A DNA stretch of 64,000 nucleotides from an uncultured Flavobacteriaceae bacterium. GTDB taxonomy: Bacteria > Bacteroidota > Bacteroidia > Flavobacteriales > Flavobacteriaceae. Below are positions 24,990-32,961 of the stretch, piece by piece. Each line of letters opens with the position of its first letter. Position 1 is the first letter of the stretch. The notes beneath the pieces were generated by a model. That model made no database searches, had not been told where the DNA came from, and was given only the letters and a program-made list of their open reading frames with translations. The DNA is taken from contig CALSUF010000003.1 of the NCBI GenBank assembly GCA_943789465.1, positions 186,001 through 250,000 on the forward strand. The letters are read 5' to 3'. Made by a program: the position numbers and the translations under genes.

Positions 24990-26390
24990 CTAAATGTTTT
25001 CGGCGAGTTTTATCGCTTTGGTTAAGGCGCCTAATTTATTATATACTTCTTGAAGTTCGTTTTCGGGACTTGATTTGGAAACAATTCCTGCACCAGCTTG
25101 CCAATGGAGTTGGTAGTTTTTACTCAAAAAGGTTCGAATCATGATGGCATGGTTGTAGTTTCCATCAAAATCCATAAATCCAATAGCACCACCATAAAAG
25201 GCACGGCTTGTTTTTTCGTAGGTTTCAATAAGTTCCATCGCTTTGTATTTGGGTGCGCCACTTAAGGTGCCCGCAGGAAAGGTATCGGCTACAATTTGCA
25301 TTGTTGGGGTGCCTTTTCTTACCTTACCCATCACTTTACTTACCAAATGAATAACGTGTGAAAAAAATTGAACTTCTCTGTATTTTTTGACATATACGTC
25401 TGTGCAATGACGACTTAAGTCGTTTCGAGCCAGGTCAACTAACATGACATGTTCACTATTTTCTTTTTTATCGGCGACTAATTTTTTTGCTAATTCGGCA
25501 TCTTTCAAATCATCGCCAGTACGAGCAAAGGTTCCAGCAATAGGGTGAATTTCTGCATTTTGATCTTGTACAACCAGCTGGGCTTCGGGTGAACTTCCAA
25601 AAATTTTAAATTTTCCGTAATCAAAATAAAAAAGATAAGGGGAGGGGTTGATACTTCTCAATGCTCGATATACGTTAAAATCATCTCCTTTAAAATCTTG
25701 TTGAAATTTTTTAGATAATACCAATTGGAATACATCGCCGCGAGCACAGTGTTTTTTAGCGAGTTCAACATTCGATTTGAATTCTTCGTCGCTCAAGTTG
25801 GAGCTAATGTCTCCTTTAGATTCAAAATTATAAGATGAAAAACTTTGTACTTTAATCAAATGATCAATGGCATCAATATTGCTTTCGGATTCGTAACAAT
25901 GTGCAAAAATATAGGCTTCATTTTTGAAGTGATTAATGGCGATGATATTTTGATAAACAGCATAATACATCTCTGGGATTTCAATGGAATCGTCCTTTTT
26001 TGAGATGGTGATATCTTCAAAGTATTTTACAGCATCATAAGCTGTAAACCCAAACATCCCATTATTTATAAACTTAAACGAGGTGTCTTTTTGGGTTTCA
26101 AATTGTTTTGTAAATGTATCAATTTCGGACGTCACTATATCTGAAGTTACAGTTGTGGTGTTGACGGTTTGATCAGGATATGTTTTAGTAATCAAATTGG
26201 CGTCTACTTTGATAGATGCTATAGGATTGCAGCAAATGTAAGAGAAGCTGTTGTCATTGCCGTGATAGTCGCTGCTTTCTAAGAGGATGCTATTCGGAAA
26301 CTTATCTCTGATTTTTAGATACACACTCACTGGCGATATAGTATCAGCGAGTATTTTTTTGTAATGTGTTTTTAATTCAAATTTTTTCAT
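24990..26390 (-). CDS. trpE: Anthranilate synthase component I
   Basis: Makes anthranilate from chorismate with ammonia from TrpG. The 466-residue chorismate-binding enzyme carries HPIAGTFARTG, ENSEHVMLVDLARNDL, FPAGTLSGAPKYKAMELI and YGGAIGFMDFDGN. The N-terminal LLESSDYHGNDNSFSYI includes the LLES motif that in TrpE proteins is part of the tryptophan feedback site, so allosteric inhibition is likely. The ATG follows directly after the T-run of the attenuator, with no ribosome-binding site between. It is the first structural gene of the operon. Confidence 0.97.
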   Translation of the reverse strand: MKKFELKTHYKKILADTISPVSVYLKIRDKFPNSILLESSDYHGNDNSFSYICCNPIASIKVDANLITKTYPDQTVNTTTVTSDIVTSEIDTFTKQFETQKDTSFKFINNGMFGFTAYDAVKYFEDITISKKDDSIEIPEMYYAVYQNIIAINHFKNEAYIFAHCYESESNIDAIDHLIKVQSFSSYNFESKGDISSNLSDEEFKSNVELAKKHCARGDVFQLVLSKKFQQDFKGDDFNVYRALRSINPSPYLFYFDYGKFKIFGSSPEAQLVVQDQNAEIHPIAGTFARTGDDLKDAELAKKLVADKKENSEHVMLVDLARNDLSRHCTDVYVKKYREVQFFSHVIHLVSKVMGKVRKGTPTMQIVADTFPAGTLSGAPKYKAMELIETYEKTSRAFYGGAIGFMDFDGNYNHAIMIRTFLSKNYQLHWQAGAGIVSKSSPENELQEVYNKLGALTKAIKLAENI

Positions 26391-26419
26391 AAAAAAAGGC
26401 TTGTCGTGATGACAAGCCT
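26391..26419 (-). terminator. trp attenuator terminator hairpin
   Basis: On the minus strand AGGCTTGTC (26419-26411), a 5-nt loop, GACAAGCCT (26405-26397), then Ts to 26391. The stem is a perfect 9 bp. The T-run touches the trpE ATG. With the Trp-rich leader peptide just upstream it forms a ribosome-mediated attenuator. Confidence 0.85.
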
Positions 26420-26450
26420 AGATATTTTAATTTAAACATACAGGGGTGTA

Positions 26451-26507
26451 TCACGAGTTTTTTTTTCGAGAGTACCACCACCAAGTATTATTTAAAGAAA
26501 GGTTCAT
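26451..26507 (-). CDS. trpL: trp operon leader peptide
   Basis: A short reading frame on the minus strand encodes MNLSLNNTWWWYSRKKNS, with three consecutive TGG codons at positions 9-11. The stop lies 31 nt before the terminator hairpin. Ribosome stalling at the Trp codons when charged tRNA-Trp is scarce would change folding of the leader and let polymerase read into trpE. The antiterminator partner is not obvious; a weak pairing of ACACCCC (just after the stop) with GGCTTGT of the hairpin is possible. The peptide is too short for ordinary gene calling. Three Trp in 18 residues right before trpE is very unlikely by chance. Confidence 0.85.
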   Translation of the reverse strand: MNLSLNNTWWWYSRKKNS

Positions 26508-26525
26508 AATTTAGTTATTAAAAAT

Positions 26526-26550
26526 CAAATGTAGCAACGATTTTTATGAT
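26526..26550 (-). promoter_or_regulatory. Candidate trp promoter (two -7 boxes)
   Basis: On the minus strand TAATTTTG (26550-26543) and TACATTTG (26533-26526) both fit TAnnTTTG. The second leaves about 13 nt before the leader-peptide ATG. A TTG at the right distance is missing for both, so which is used is open. Confidence 0.5.
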
Positions 26551-26573
26551 TGCAAAATTAATTTAATAGTTTT

Positions 26574-27140
26574 TTAAAATTTTAAAGAAACCTTTAAATC
26601 AAACTCATTATAGATGGCTTTATCCTTTAATCCATCAAAAAAACTAGCAGATCCGTATTTGATTCCAAATTTAGTACGGTCTATTTGGAAGGTCGTTGTT
26701 GCAGTATCATCTGAAACGGTTAAATCAAAAGTGATTTTATTTGTGATTCCTTTGATCGTAAGGTCTCCAACAACAGCGTAGTTTGCTTCGTTTTTGCTAA
26801 CCGAAGTAAAAACTAAAGTTGCTTTTTGATGTTTTTTGACTCCAAAAAAGTCATTTGCTTTTAAATGACCATCTAATTTATTTTTGTAATCCCCTTCAAG
26901 ATCGGTGGTGTTGATAGAGGTCATATCCATTACAAAATTTCCTCCAGTCAATTGATCTCCATTGAATTCAAGCGTACCTTCACGAAGTGTAATCGTTCCT
27001 TCATGTTGTCCTGTTACTTTGTATCCGACCCAGTTAATAATACTTTGTTCAGTATCTACTTGTTTTTTTTCTGTGGCAGTAAATGCTGTAAGTGCTAAAA
27101 CAAACAAAAGGGCAAATAATTTTGATATTGTATTTTTCAT
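26574..27140 (-). CDS. YceI family protein
   Basis: A secreted or periplasmic lipocalin-like protein of 188 residues. A signal peptide (ISKLFALLFVLALTAFTATE) precedes the YceI domain: STINWVGYKVTGQHEGTITL-like start, GGNFVMDMTSINTTDLEG, LKANDFFGVKKHQKATLVF and GDLTIKGITNKITFDLTV are family hallmarks. YceI proteins bind long-chain isoprenoids such as polyprenyl quinones. It ends 66 nt before the trp leader peptide but is not functionally related. Confidence 0.95.
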   Translation of the reverse strand: MKNTISKLFALLFVLALTAFTATEKKQVDTEQSIINWVGYKVTGQHEGTITLREGTLEFNGDQLTGGNFVMDMTSINTTDLEGDYKNKLDGHLKANDFFGVKKHQKATLVFTSVSKNEANYAVVGDLTIKGITNKITFDLTVSDDTATTTFQIDRTKFGIKYGSASFFDGLKDKAIYNEFDLKVSLKF

Positions 27141-27251
27141 GACATTAATTAAGTTAATTTAAATGCAAATTACACATTTTTTTAATGGCACAATACTTTT
27201 AGGGTTGGTAATTTTCTGTTAAAACTTCCGAGAACCTTAAGATGATTTTGC

Positions 27252-27259
27252 TAACTTTG
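27252..27259 (+). promoter_or_regulatory. Candidate promoter of the thioredoxin-rhodanese cluster
   Basis: TAACTTTG fits TAnnTTTG and ends 4 nt before the ATG at 27264, so a transcript would begin at or next to the start codon. No TTG lies 17-23 nt upstream. Confidence 0.45.
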
Positions 27260-27263
27260 TAAA

Positions 27264-27740
27264 ATGAAATATTTAGTTCTCTTGTTAATTTTTTTAAATC
27301 TGTCCTGTAAGTCCGATAAAAAAGCCCCAGTCATATTAGAGGTTCATGATTTTGCAGGGGTTGCTCCTTATTTAGAACTTGAAGGTTCAAAAACCTATGT
27401 AGTAAATTTTTGGGCAACATGGTGTGCACCCTGTGTAAAAGAATTGCCTCATTTTGAAACCCTTCAGGCCAACTATAAAGACTCTGTAGAAGTTATTTTA
27501 GTGAGTTTGGATTTCCCACATCAGTATGAAACAAAATTAAAACCATTTATTCAAAAGCATCATCTAAAATCCAAAGTAGTAGTTTTAGACGACCCTGATA
27601 TGAATTCGTGGATTCCAAAAGTAAATCCACAATGGGATGGTGCAATCCCTGTGACACTTATTTATAATAAATCAAAGCGTATGTTTTATAGTCGTACCTT
27701 TACCTACCAAGAATTAGAAACTGAACTTAAAACTTTTTAA
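27264..27740 (+). CDS. TlpA-like thioredoxin lipoprotein
   Basis: A periplasmic thiol-disulfide oxidoreductase of 158 residues. The N-terminus is a lipoprotein signal (LLIFLNLSC, lipobox with Cys at about residue 15). The thioredoxin active site is WATWCAPCVKELPHFE, of CxxC type, and the cis-proline region is AIPVTLIYN. It probably reduces or isomerises disulfides of exported proteins. It heads a same-strand cluster with a second thioredoxin-fold protein and two rhodaneses, hinting at sulfur or thiol handling in the envelope. Confidence 0.93.
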   Translation: MKYLVLLLIFLNLSCKSDKKAPVILEVHDFAGVAPYLELEGSKTYVVNFWATWCAPCVKELPHFETLQANYKDSVEVILVSLDFPHQYETKLKPFIQKHHLKSKVVVLDDPDMNSWIPKVNPQWDGAIPVTLIYNKSKRMFYSRTFTYQELETELKTF

Positions 27741-27762
27741 TAACCCACAAAACCAAATTGTT

Positions 27763-28365
27763 ATGAAAACTATTTTCTCTTTATTTCTATTATTTTCTAC
27801 TGTTGCTTTTTCGCCGATTATTCATGATAAAGGATATGATATTGGTGATGTTGCAACCGATTTTAAATTAGAAAATATTGACGGTAATTTTGTCTCTCTT
27901 TCTAATTTTAAGCAGGCCAAAGGATTTATCGTTGTTTTTACTTGTAACACATGTCCGTATGCAGTAGCCTACGAAGACCGTATTGAAGCCCTGAACAAAG
28001 AATATGCTCCAAAAGGGTATCCTGTCATTGCAATTATGCCTAATAACGTTCAATCAAAGCCCGGAGATTCCATGACAGCGATGCAAAAACGTGCGAAAGA
28101 AAAAGGGTTTACATTTCCGTATTTAATAGATGCCGATCAATCTATTTATCCTCAATATGGAGCAACTAAAACGCCACATGTTTACATTTTAGAATCTACT
28201 GACAAAGGCCCTGTTGTACAGTATATTGGTGCGATTGACGATAATTATAAAGATGCAGCATTAGTGAAAATCAAATATGTTCAAAATGCTGTTGATGCTC
28301 TTTTAGAGGGTGTTACTTTTGAGACGCATAAAACCAAAGCTATTGGCTGTTCCATCAAGATTTAA
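27763..28365 (+). CDS. Thioredoxin-fold (AhpC/TSA-like) exported protein
   Basis: A 200-residue protein with a signal peptide (KTIFSLFLLFSTVAFSP) and a peroxiredoxin/thioredoxin fold beginning GDVATDFKLENIDGNFVSL. The redox motif is CNTCPYA, a CxxC in the place of the usual peroxidatic site, and the cis-proline segment is ATKTPHVYILE. Proteins with this CNTCP motif are widespread in Bacteroidota and are annotated as thioredoxin family; the exact reaction is unknown. A C-terminal lone Cys (AIGCSIKI) is present. It lies 22 nt after the TlpA-like gene. Confidence 0.9.
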   Translation: MKTIFSLFLLFSTVAFSPIIHDKGYDIGDVATDFKLENIDGNFVSLSNFKQAKGFIVVFTCNTCPYAVAYEDRIEALNKEYAPKGYPVIAIMPNNVQSKPGDSMTAMQKRAKEKGFTFPYLIDADQSIYPQYGATKTPHVYILESTDKGPVVQYIGAIDDNYKDAALVKIKYVQNAVDALLEGVTFETHKTKAIGCSIKI

Positions 28366-28420
28366 GACTACCGCAACAAACAAAAATCAATACTTTAAAT
28401 TAATTTACTAAACATACACT

Positions 28421-28738
28421 ATGTCAGATTTACCACAAAATGAATGGGCTTCACAATTAGAGGGCAATTCAAAATCAATAATTTTAGATGTGCGTACAGA
28501 TGCAGAAGTAGAAGAGGGGATGATTCCAGACGCCATTCACTTGGATATTCATCAAGGTCAAGCCTTTATTTCGGCACTTGAAAAATTGGATAAAACAAAC
28601 CATTACTACGTTTACTGTAGATCGGGTGCGAGAAGTGGGCAAGCATGTTCTATCATGCAACAATTAGGTTTTACAGCTGTTTATAATCTTTTAGGTGGGT
28701 TCAATGAGTGGGATGGTGCAACCGAAATCCCTCAATAA
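28421..28738 (+). CDS. Rhodanese-like sulfurtransferase
   Basis: A cytosolic single-domain rhodanese of 105 residues. The active-site loop is CRSGARSGQ with the persulfide-carrying Cys, and LDVRTDAEVEEGMIPDAIHLDI is the CH2A-like start. No signal peptide is present. Single-domain rhodaneses carry sulfane sulfur for thiolation or detoxification. It is followed after one base by a second rhodanese that is exported, so the pair may relay sulfur on both sides of the membrane (inference). Confidence 0.92.
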   Translation: MSDLPQNEWASQLEGNSKSIILDVRTDAEVEEGMIPDAIHLDIHQGQAFISALEKLDKTNHYYVYCRSGARSGQACSIMQQLGFTAVYNLLGGFNEWDGATEIPQ

Positions 28739-28739
28739 T

Positions 28740-29132
28740 ATGCGTTATTTTAAATTTGGATGTGTAATCTTAGTTTTACTTACTTTTTTTAATTGTAAGA
28801 ATAATTCTTCTGAGGCTATAGAGCTAATTACGGCTGCCGAATTGAAGGAAATCTCTAAAATTGAAGGCATTCAGTTGGTCGATGTGCGCACTCCAAATGA
28901 ATATAATGAAGGGCACCTTCCAAATGCACTAAATATTGATTTTTTAGATAAAAATTTTGAAATAAATATCCAACAACTAGATAAAACTAGACCTGTCATT
29001 GTGTACTGTCAGCGTGGGAGTCGCAGTGCAAAATGTGCTTCACAGTTAATCGCCAATGGATTTGTGAAAATCTATGATTTAGACCACGGTTTTTCTAAAT
29101 GGAAATCAAGTGGCTTAGAGGTTGAGAAATAA
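28740..29132 (+). CDS. Rhodanese-like lipoprotein
   Basis: A 130-residue rhodanese domain behind a lipoprotein signal (FGCVILVLLTFFNC, Cys near residue 17). The catalytic loop is CQRGSRSAK and the domain starts IQLVDVRTPNEYNEGHLPNALNIDF. I start it at the ATG one base after the previous stop, not at an ATG 15 codons upstream, because only the later start puts the hydrophobic signal at the N-terminus. It acts in the periplasm or at the outer membrane. The minus-strand nucleotidyltransferase gene ends 5 nt downstream. Confidence 0.92.
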   Translation: MRYFKFGCVILVLLTFFNCKNNSSEAIELITAAELKEISKIEGIQLVDVRTPNEYNEGHLPNALNIDFLDKNFEINIQQLDKTRPVIVYCQRGSRSAKCASQLIANGFVKIYDLDHGFSKWKSSGLEVEK

Positions 29133-29137
29133 AATTT

Positions 29138-30022
29138 TTATCCCCACAAAGGAGTCGGGTAGGCGCCTTGTTTGGTAAGGTCTGCTAAAGTTCTCACCGC
29201 TTCTTTTTTGTCATCGTAATAAGTAACGCCAAACCATGTGCTTTGAGCTTCAATCACTTCGACTGTAATATGTCCATTTTCCATCATTTCTTGAGTCACA
29301 AAAGGCAAGTATATTTCGTTTTTTTCGTGGTTGTCAACGTTTTCTAAAAATTTTGTAAAATAGGTTTCGATGTACTTAAAAATCGACGCATTACAAATCC
29401 AGAAATTCATAGAAACCGATGTATTAGCATCAAGAACTACTCCTGAATCTTCATCGATAATTTGATTGTCTTTCTCTGTAATTTTAGTGCGTTCTATTAT
29501 AGAAGATAACTGGTGATTATTCACTTCACAGACACCTCTAGAGACGGATCCAAATTTTGAAAGTGTATTTTTAAGGTTGTAAGCAACCAAAGCAAACTTA
29601 TCGGGAGTATCATTATTTTTGATAAATTTTGCGGCACCCTCAAAAGCATTTTGCCCATAATAATCATCGGCATTTATAATGACAAAACTTCCTTTGATGA
29701 CATTTCGAGCAGTCCAAACGGCATGAGCAGTACCCCATGGTTTTTCGCGTTTCGTATTTAGAGAAATTGTATCAGGAATGTCCTCAATTTCTTGAACTAA
29801 AACATCTAATTTTACATTGCTAGGAAGGCGCTCTGAAAGATGAGTTTCTAGGAATGATTTGTTAGCAGCTTTTGTAATGACTACAATATGGTTAAAATTA
29901 TTTTTAAGGGCATCAAAAATACTGAATTCCATCAAAAATTCTTCTGCAGGACCTAAATCGTCAAATTGTTTTAGTTTTCCGTATCGGCTACCGCTTCCAG
30001 CGGCCATCAATAGTAAAGTCAT
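29138..30022 (-). CDS. Nucleotidyltransferase family protein
   Basis: A sugar-nucleotide or aminonucleotide transferase-like protein of 294 residues. The NTP-binding N-terminus reads LLLMAAGSGSRYGKLKQFDDLGP (the GxGxRxG...K pattern), and INADDYYG carries the metal-binding Asp. The acceptor domain does not match any particular sugar-1-phosphate uridylyltransferase that I recognise. I chose the ATG at 30022 because the promoter -7 box TATTTTTG overlaps the alternative TTG at 30046. It is monocistronic between convergent and divergent neighbours. Confidence 0.85.
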   Translation of the reverse strand: MTLLLMAAGSGSRYGKLKQFDDLGPAEEFLMEFSIFDALKNNFNHIVVITKAANKSFLETHLSERLPSNVKLDVLVQEIEDIPDTISLNTKREKPWGTAHAVWTARNVIKGSFVIINADDYYGQNAFEGAAKFIKNNDTPDKFALVAYNLKNTLSKFGSVSRGVCEVNNHQLSSIIERTKITEKDNQIIDEDSGVVLDANTSVSMNFWICNASIFKYIETYFTKFLENVDNHEKNEIYLPFVTQEMMENGHITVEVIEAQSTWFGVTYYDDKKEAVRTLADLTKQGAYPTPLWG

Positions 30023-30043
30023 TGTGATTTTTTTTGTTTGCTG

Positions 30044-30051
30044 CAAAAATA
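30044..30051 (-). promoter_or_regulatory. Candidate nucleotidyltransferase promoter (-7 box)
   Basis: TATTTTTG on the minus strand fits TAnnTTTG and lies 21 nt before ATG 30022. No well-placed TTG was found. Confidence 0.45.
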
Positions 30052-30099
30052 TAATTTTTAAACTATAACTAAAACTTAATTTAGCAATTCAATTTTAAT

Positions 30100-30132
30100 T
30101 TGGTTAAAAGCCAAATATTAATTGTAATTTTG
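30100..30132 (+). promoter_or_regulatory. Endonuclease gene promoter
   Basis: TTG (30100-30102), 22 nt, TAATTTTG (30125-30132), followed by a 34-nt leader to ATG 30167. The match to the Bacteroidota pattern is complete. Confidence 0.62.
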
Positions 30133-30166
30133 AATCAAATTTAATCAATATTTTAACTTTTATTTT

Positions 30167-31228
30167 ATGAATACAAAGCTATTAATTACGCTTTTGGTAC
30201 CACTGTTTCTACTACCGTTTTTAGTTGCTGCTCAAATCCCTGATTATTACTCCAGTGTTGGTTTTAATCAAAATGGAAATGCACTCAAACAAGATCTTTC
30301 TAACTTAATTATTGATACACACAACAATTTAATTCCTTATTCTTCTAGTTCAATAGATACCTGGGATGTTATTTATCAAAGTGATGCGGATGTTTCCATC
30401 TCAGGAAATGTGGTTTTAATTTATGGATATGATGATACTGATAATGTTACAAAAAATGATCGTACACGCGAGATTAGTTTACAACAAGTCGGGTCATCTT
30501 ACATAGGGCGTTGGAATAGAGAACACGTATTTGCGAAATCTCGAGCAAACCCCGATTTAGAAACGGATGACCCTGGTCCAGGAACAGATGTTCATAATTT
30601 GAGAGCAGCCGATGGTCAGATGAATCGTTACAGATGGAACTTTGTTTTTGGAAGTGGATCCGGTAATTCGATTCAAATTGATGATAATTTCTATCCTGGA
30701 GATGAATTTAAAGGAGATGTAGCCCGAATTATTATGTATATGTACTTACGCTACCCAACACAATGTGAGCCTGTCAATATAGGAGCTGGTGATACAACCT
30801 ACGCTACCGATATGCCTGATATATTTTTGGAATGGAATGAAGAAGATCCTGTTTCTGATTTTGAACGCAACCGAAACGATGTTATTTTTTCTTATCAAGG
30901 CAATCGAAATCCGTTTATTGACAACCCCTATTTAGCAACTCTTATATGGAATGGTCCAATTTCAGAAGATTTATGGGGATTACTTTCTACACCAGATTTA
31001 GATTTTAAATCTGTATTTATTCATCCAACTATCGCTCAAGACTATGTGTATGTAGAAGGTTTAGAACTGTTTGATGGCTCTGTTAAAATATACAATCAGT
31101 TAGGTCAAGAACTAGAATATGAATTAGAAGGAAATAAAATAAATGTTTCTAGCTTGTCCAAAGGAATGTATTTAATTCATATTCAAGATAGAAATCAAAC
31201 AAAATTATTTAAGTTTTTGGTGTATTGA
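30167..31228 (+). CDS. Secreted endonuclease I with T9SS sorting domain
   Basis: A secreted nuclease of 353 residues. A signal peptide (LLITLLVPLFLLPFLVAAQ) is followed by an endonuclease I domain (about residues 30-260) with RWNREHVFAKS and TDVHNLRAADGQMNRYR, the His/Asn metal-binding core of the family. The last 75 residues (VFIHPTIAQDYVYVEGLEL to KLFKFLVY) form a type A T9SS C-terminal sorting domain, so the enzyme is exported across the outer membrane. It probably degrades extracellular DNA for phosphate, nitrogen or carbon. Confidence 0.94.
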   Translation: MNTKLLITLLVPLFLLPFLVAAQIPDYYSSVGFNQNGNALKQDLSNLIIDTHNNLIPYSSSSIDTWDVIYQSDADVSISGNVVLIYGYDDTDNVTKNDRTREISLQQVGSSYIGRWNREHVFAKSRANPDLETDDPGPGTDVHNLRAADGQMNRYRWNFVFGSGSGNSIQIDDNFYPGDEFKGDVARIIMYMYLRYPTQCEPVNIGAGDTTYATDMPDIFLEWNEEDPVSDFERNRNDVIFSYQGNRNPFIDNPYLATLIWNGPISEDLWGLLSTPDLDFKSVFIHPTIAQDYVYVEGLELFDGSVKIYNQLGQELEYELEGNKINVSSLSKGMYLIHIQDRNQTKLFKFLVY

Positions 31229-31271
31229 TTGCCTTAGATTTTTGTTAGTTTTCATTTCAATTGACCTCTTA

Positions 31272-32696
31272 CTAATTTATGAGTTTTAAATAATCTTGTG
31301 GGTCAATATCTTTGGCGATGATCATTTTATTTTTATCTAATAAATAAAACACAGGGGTTTGTTCGATGTTGTATAGCGTTTGGTAATCTACATCTATTTG
31401 CGAATAATTTCCACTGACCTCTTTTGCAGGTGACACATGATTCCACGAGCTCAACTGATGAGTCTCAATGAATTTTTTCCATTCTGTGTTCACATCAGTG
31501 TTCATGTTTACAGCATAAATAGAAAGGTCTAAATTTTTCCATTCGTTTTTGTGTAAACGGTTAATTCTTGGAATCTCGGTCTGACAATGTCCGCAAGTGG
31601 GGTCCCAAAAAACAACGACAGTATAATTGGCGCTAGTGGTGTGTAAATAAAGTGGGTTACCATCCATAGAATTCATAAACAACTCCTTTGCTTTGGATCC
31701 TAGTTGATTATGCTCTAAATGTCGTGCCTTTGAGTTAAAAAGTTCCTTTTGAACCAAGGGAAGCCAATGATATGTTTTGTTTTTAAAATACCTAGTGTAT
31801 AAATTTAAAAATATACGATCGTGCCCCATTTGTTTCGGAGCTATGTATTGGTCTAAAAAATACATGCTCATGTATTTAAACATATCGTTTTCAGTAGAAT
31901 AGGCTTCATCTAAAATTTTGATAATCTCATCTGAAATTGCGTCCACAGTTTTGGCAACAAAAAATTCAAAGTATTTAGAAAGTTTGGGTTCTAAAAAAGG
32001 ACTTCTCAATAAACGACTGTCTTTGAAATCAATGCCTTTAAAATAATTGTTTTTTAAATAAGAAATAGAGTCCTTTTTAGTTGCTAATTTTTGATTTTTT
32101 GTAAGCGATGAAAAATCGTCTATTGGCTGCGTTAATTTAAATAAAAGAGCTAAAGTATTTGCGTGTGATAAAACATAGTTTCGTTTATAATTTTTAATTT
32201 CTTCTTCAACAGTTTTAATTTTTTCTTGAACGAAAAACTTTTCTTTTTGGGCATCGATAGTTGTAGTAGATTGTTGTAACAATTGGATTTGCGTTTGTTT
32301 TGATTTCAAAAAATAATTAAAGTCCCTAAAGTCTATATTTAGTGGAGAATTATAAATTTTTGTTTTTGAAGGGTCTTTGGAGTTGGGCTCTATTTTGAAC
32401 TGCTGAACATCATCCATTAGAAATTCAAATTCTATTTCTTTTGAATTATTTAGAAGCATGTAGATTCCGCTTACATAGTTATCGGTTTTCTTAAAAGTGA
32501 GTTTACCGGTACTATCTGCGGCCACAGTATCTAGAAGCGTTTGATACTTCCCGTAGTGGCTAGCGAGGTAAAAAGACTTGTTTTTGTAAGCATCTGATTG
32601 AAACTCCACAACACACCCGGAATCTTTAGTTGCTGTTGTACTGCAGTTAGTGAGACTACAAAAAATTAAAAATTTCCAAAAAAACGAAATATTCAT
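31272..32696 (-). CDS. TlpA-like thioredoxin lipoprotein with long N-terminal domain
   Basis: A 474-residue lipoprotein (KFLIFCSLTNC signal, Cys near residue 18). About 330 residues precede the thioredoxin domain. They begin with strands (VVEFQSDAYKNKSFYLASHYGK), as in the DUF4369-like domains common in Bacteroidota TlpA proteins, and continue with a long helical stretch (TTTIDAQKEKFFVQEKIKTV). The C-terminal thioredoxin domain has VVFWDPTCGHCQTEIPRI and the cis-Pro segment EQTPVFYLLDK. It likely reduces disulfides or apocytochromes in the periplasm; the partner is unknown. It is monocistronic. Confidence 0.9.
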   Translation of the reverse strand: MNISFFWKFLIFCSLTNCSTTATKDSGCVVEFQSDAYKNKSFYLASHYGKYQTLLDTVAADSTGKLTFKKTDNYVSGIYMLLNNSKEIEFEFLMDDVQQFKIEPNSKDPSKTKIYNSPLNIDFRDFNYFLKSKQTQIQLLQQSTTTIDAQKEKFFVQEKIKTVEEEIKNYKRNYVLSHANTLALLFKLTQPIDDFSSLTKNQKLATKKDSISYLKNNYFKGIDFKDSRLLRSPFLEPKLSKYFEFFVAKTVDAISDEIIKILDEAYSTENDMFKYMSMYFLDQYIAPKQMGHDRIFLNLYTRYFKNKTYHWLPLVQKELFNSKARHLEHNQLGSKAKELFMNSMDGNPLYLHTTSANYTVVVFWDPTCGHCQTEIPRINRLHKNEWKNLDLSIYAVNMNTDVNTEWKKFIETHQLSSWNHVSPAKEVSGNYSQIDVDYQTLYNIEQTPVFYLLDKNKMIIAKDIDPQDYLKLIN

Positions 32697-32714
32697 ATTG
32701 TCATTTATTTAAAA

Positions 32715-32740
32715 CAAAACTAAGAACTTTTAAGAATCAA
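32715..32740 (-). promoter_or_regulatory. Candidate TlpA-like gene promoter
   Basis: On the minus strand TTG (32740-32738), 15 nt, TAGTTTTG (32722-32715), then an 18-nt leader to the ATG at 32696. The spacer is slightly short. Confidence 0.5.
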
Positions 32741-32916
32741 AACGTAGTTTTAGCTAAATAATTGGTCTGAAGTTAATTTTATTATCGCCAAGAATCAACC
32801 TTCTCTAATAATGGATTTTCAAGAATTTAAATGATTTTTATATATTATAATTCAAGATTTAGTAATTAGTTTCCTTCATTATTTCAGAAAACCATCAAAG
32901 TTATTAACAATTTTTT

Positions 32917-32924
32917 TATATTTG
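32917..32924 (+). promoter_or_regulatory. Candidate promoter of the giant adhesin gene (-7 box)
   Basis: TATATTTG fits TAnnTTTG and leaves a leader of about 32 nt before ATG 32962. No TTG is found 17-23 nt upstream. The rest of the 265-nt gap to the minus-strand gene shows nothing I can name. Confidence 0.45.
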
Positions 32925-32961
32925 TTCATAAAATCAATTGACTAATCTTTACTCATTTAAG

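Noticed and set aside
26391-26573. T-box or tryptophan riboswitch in the trp leader
   Set aside because: The leader is only about 130 nt and contains a Trp-rich peptide; no T-box core motif is seen.
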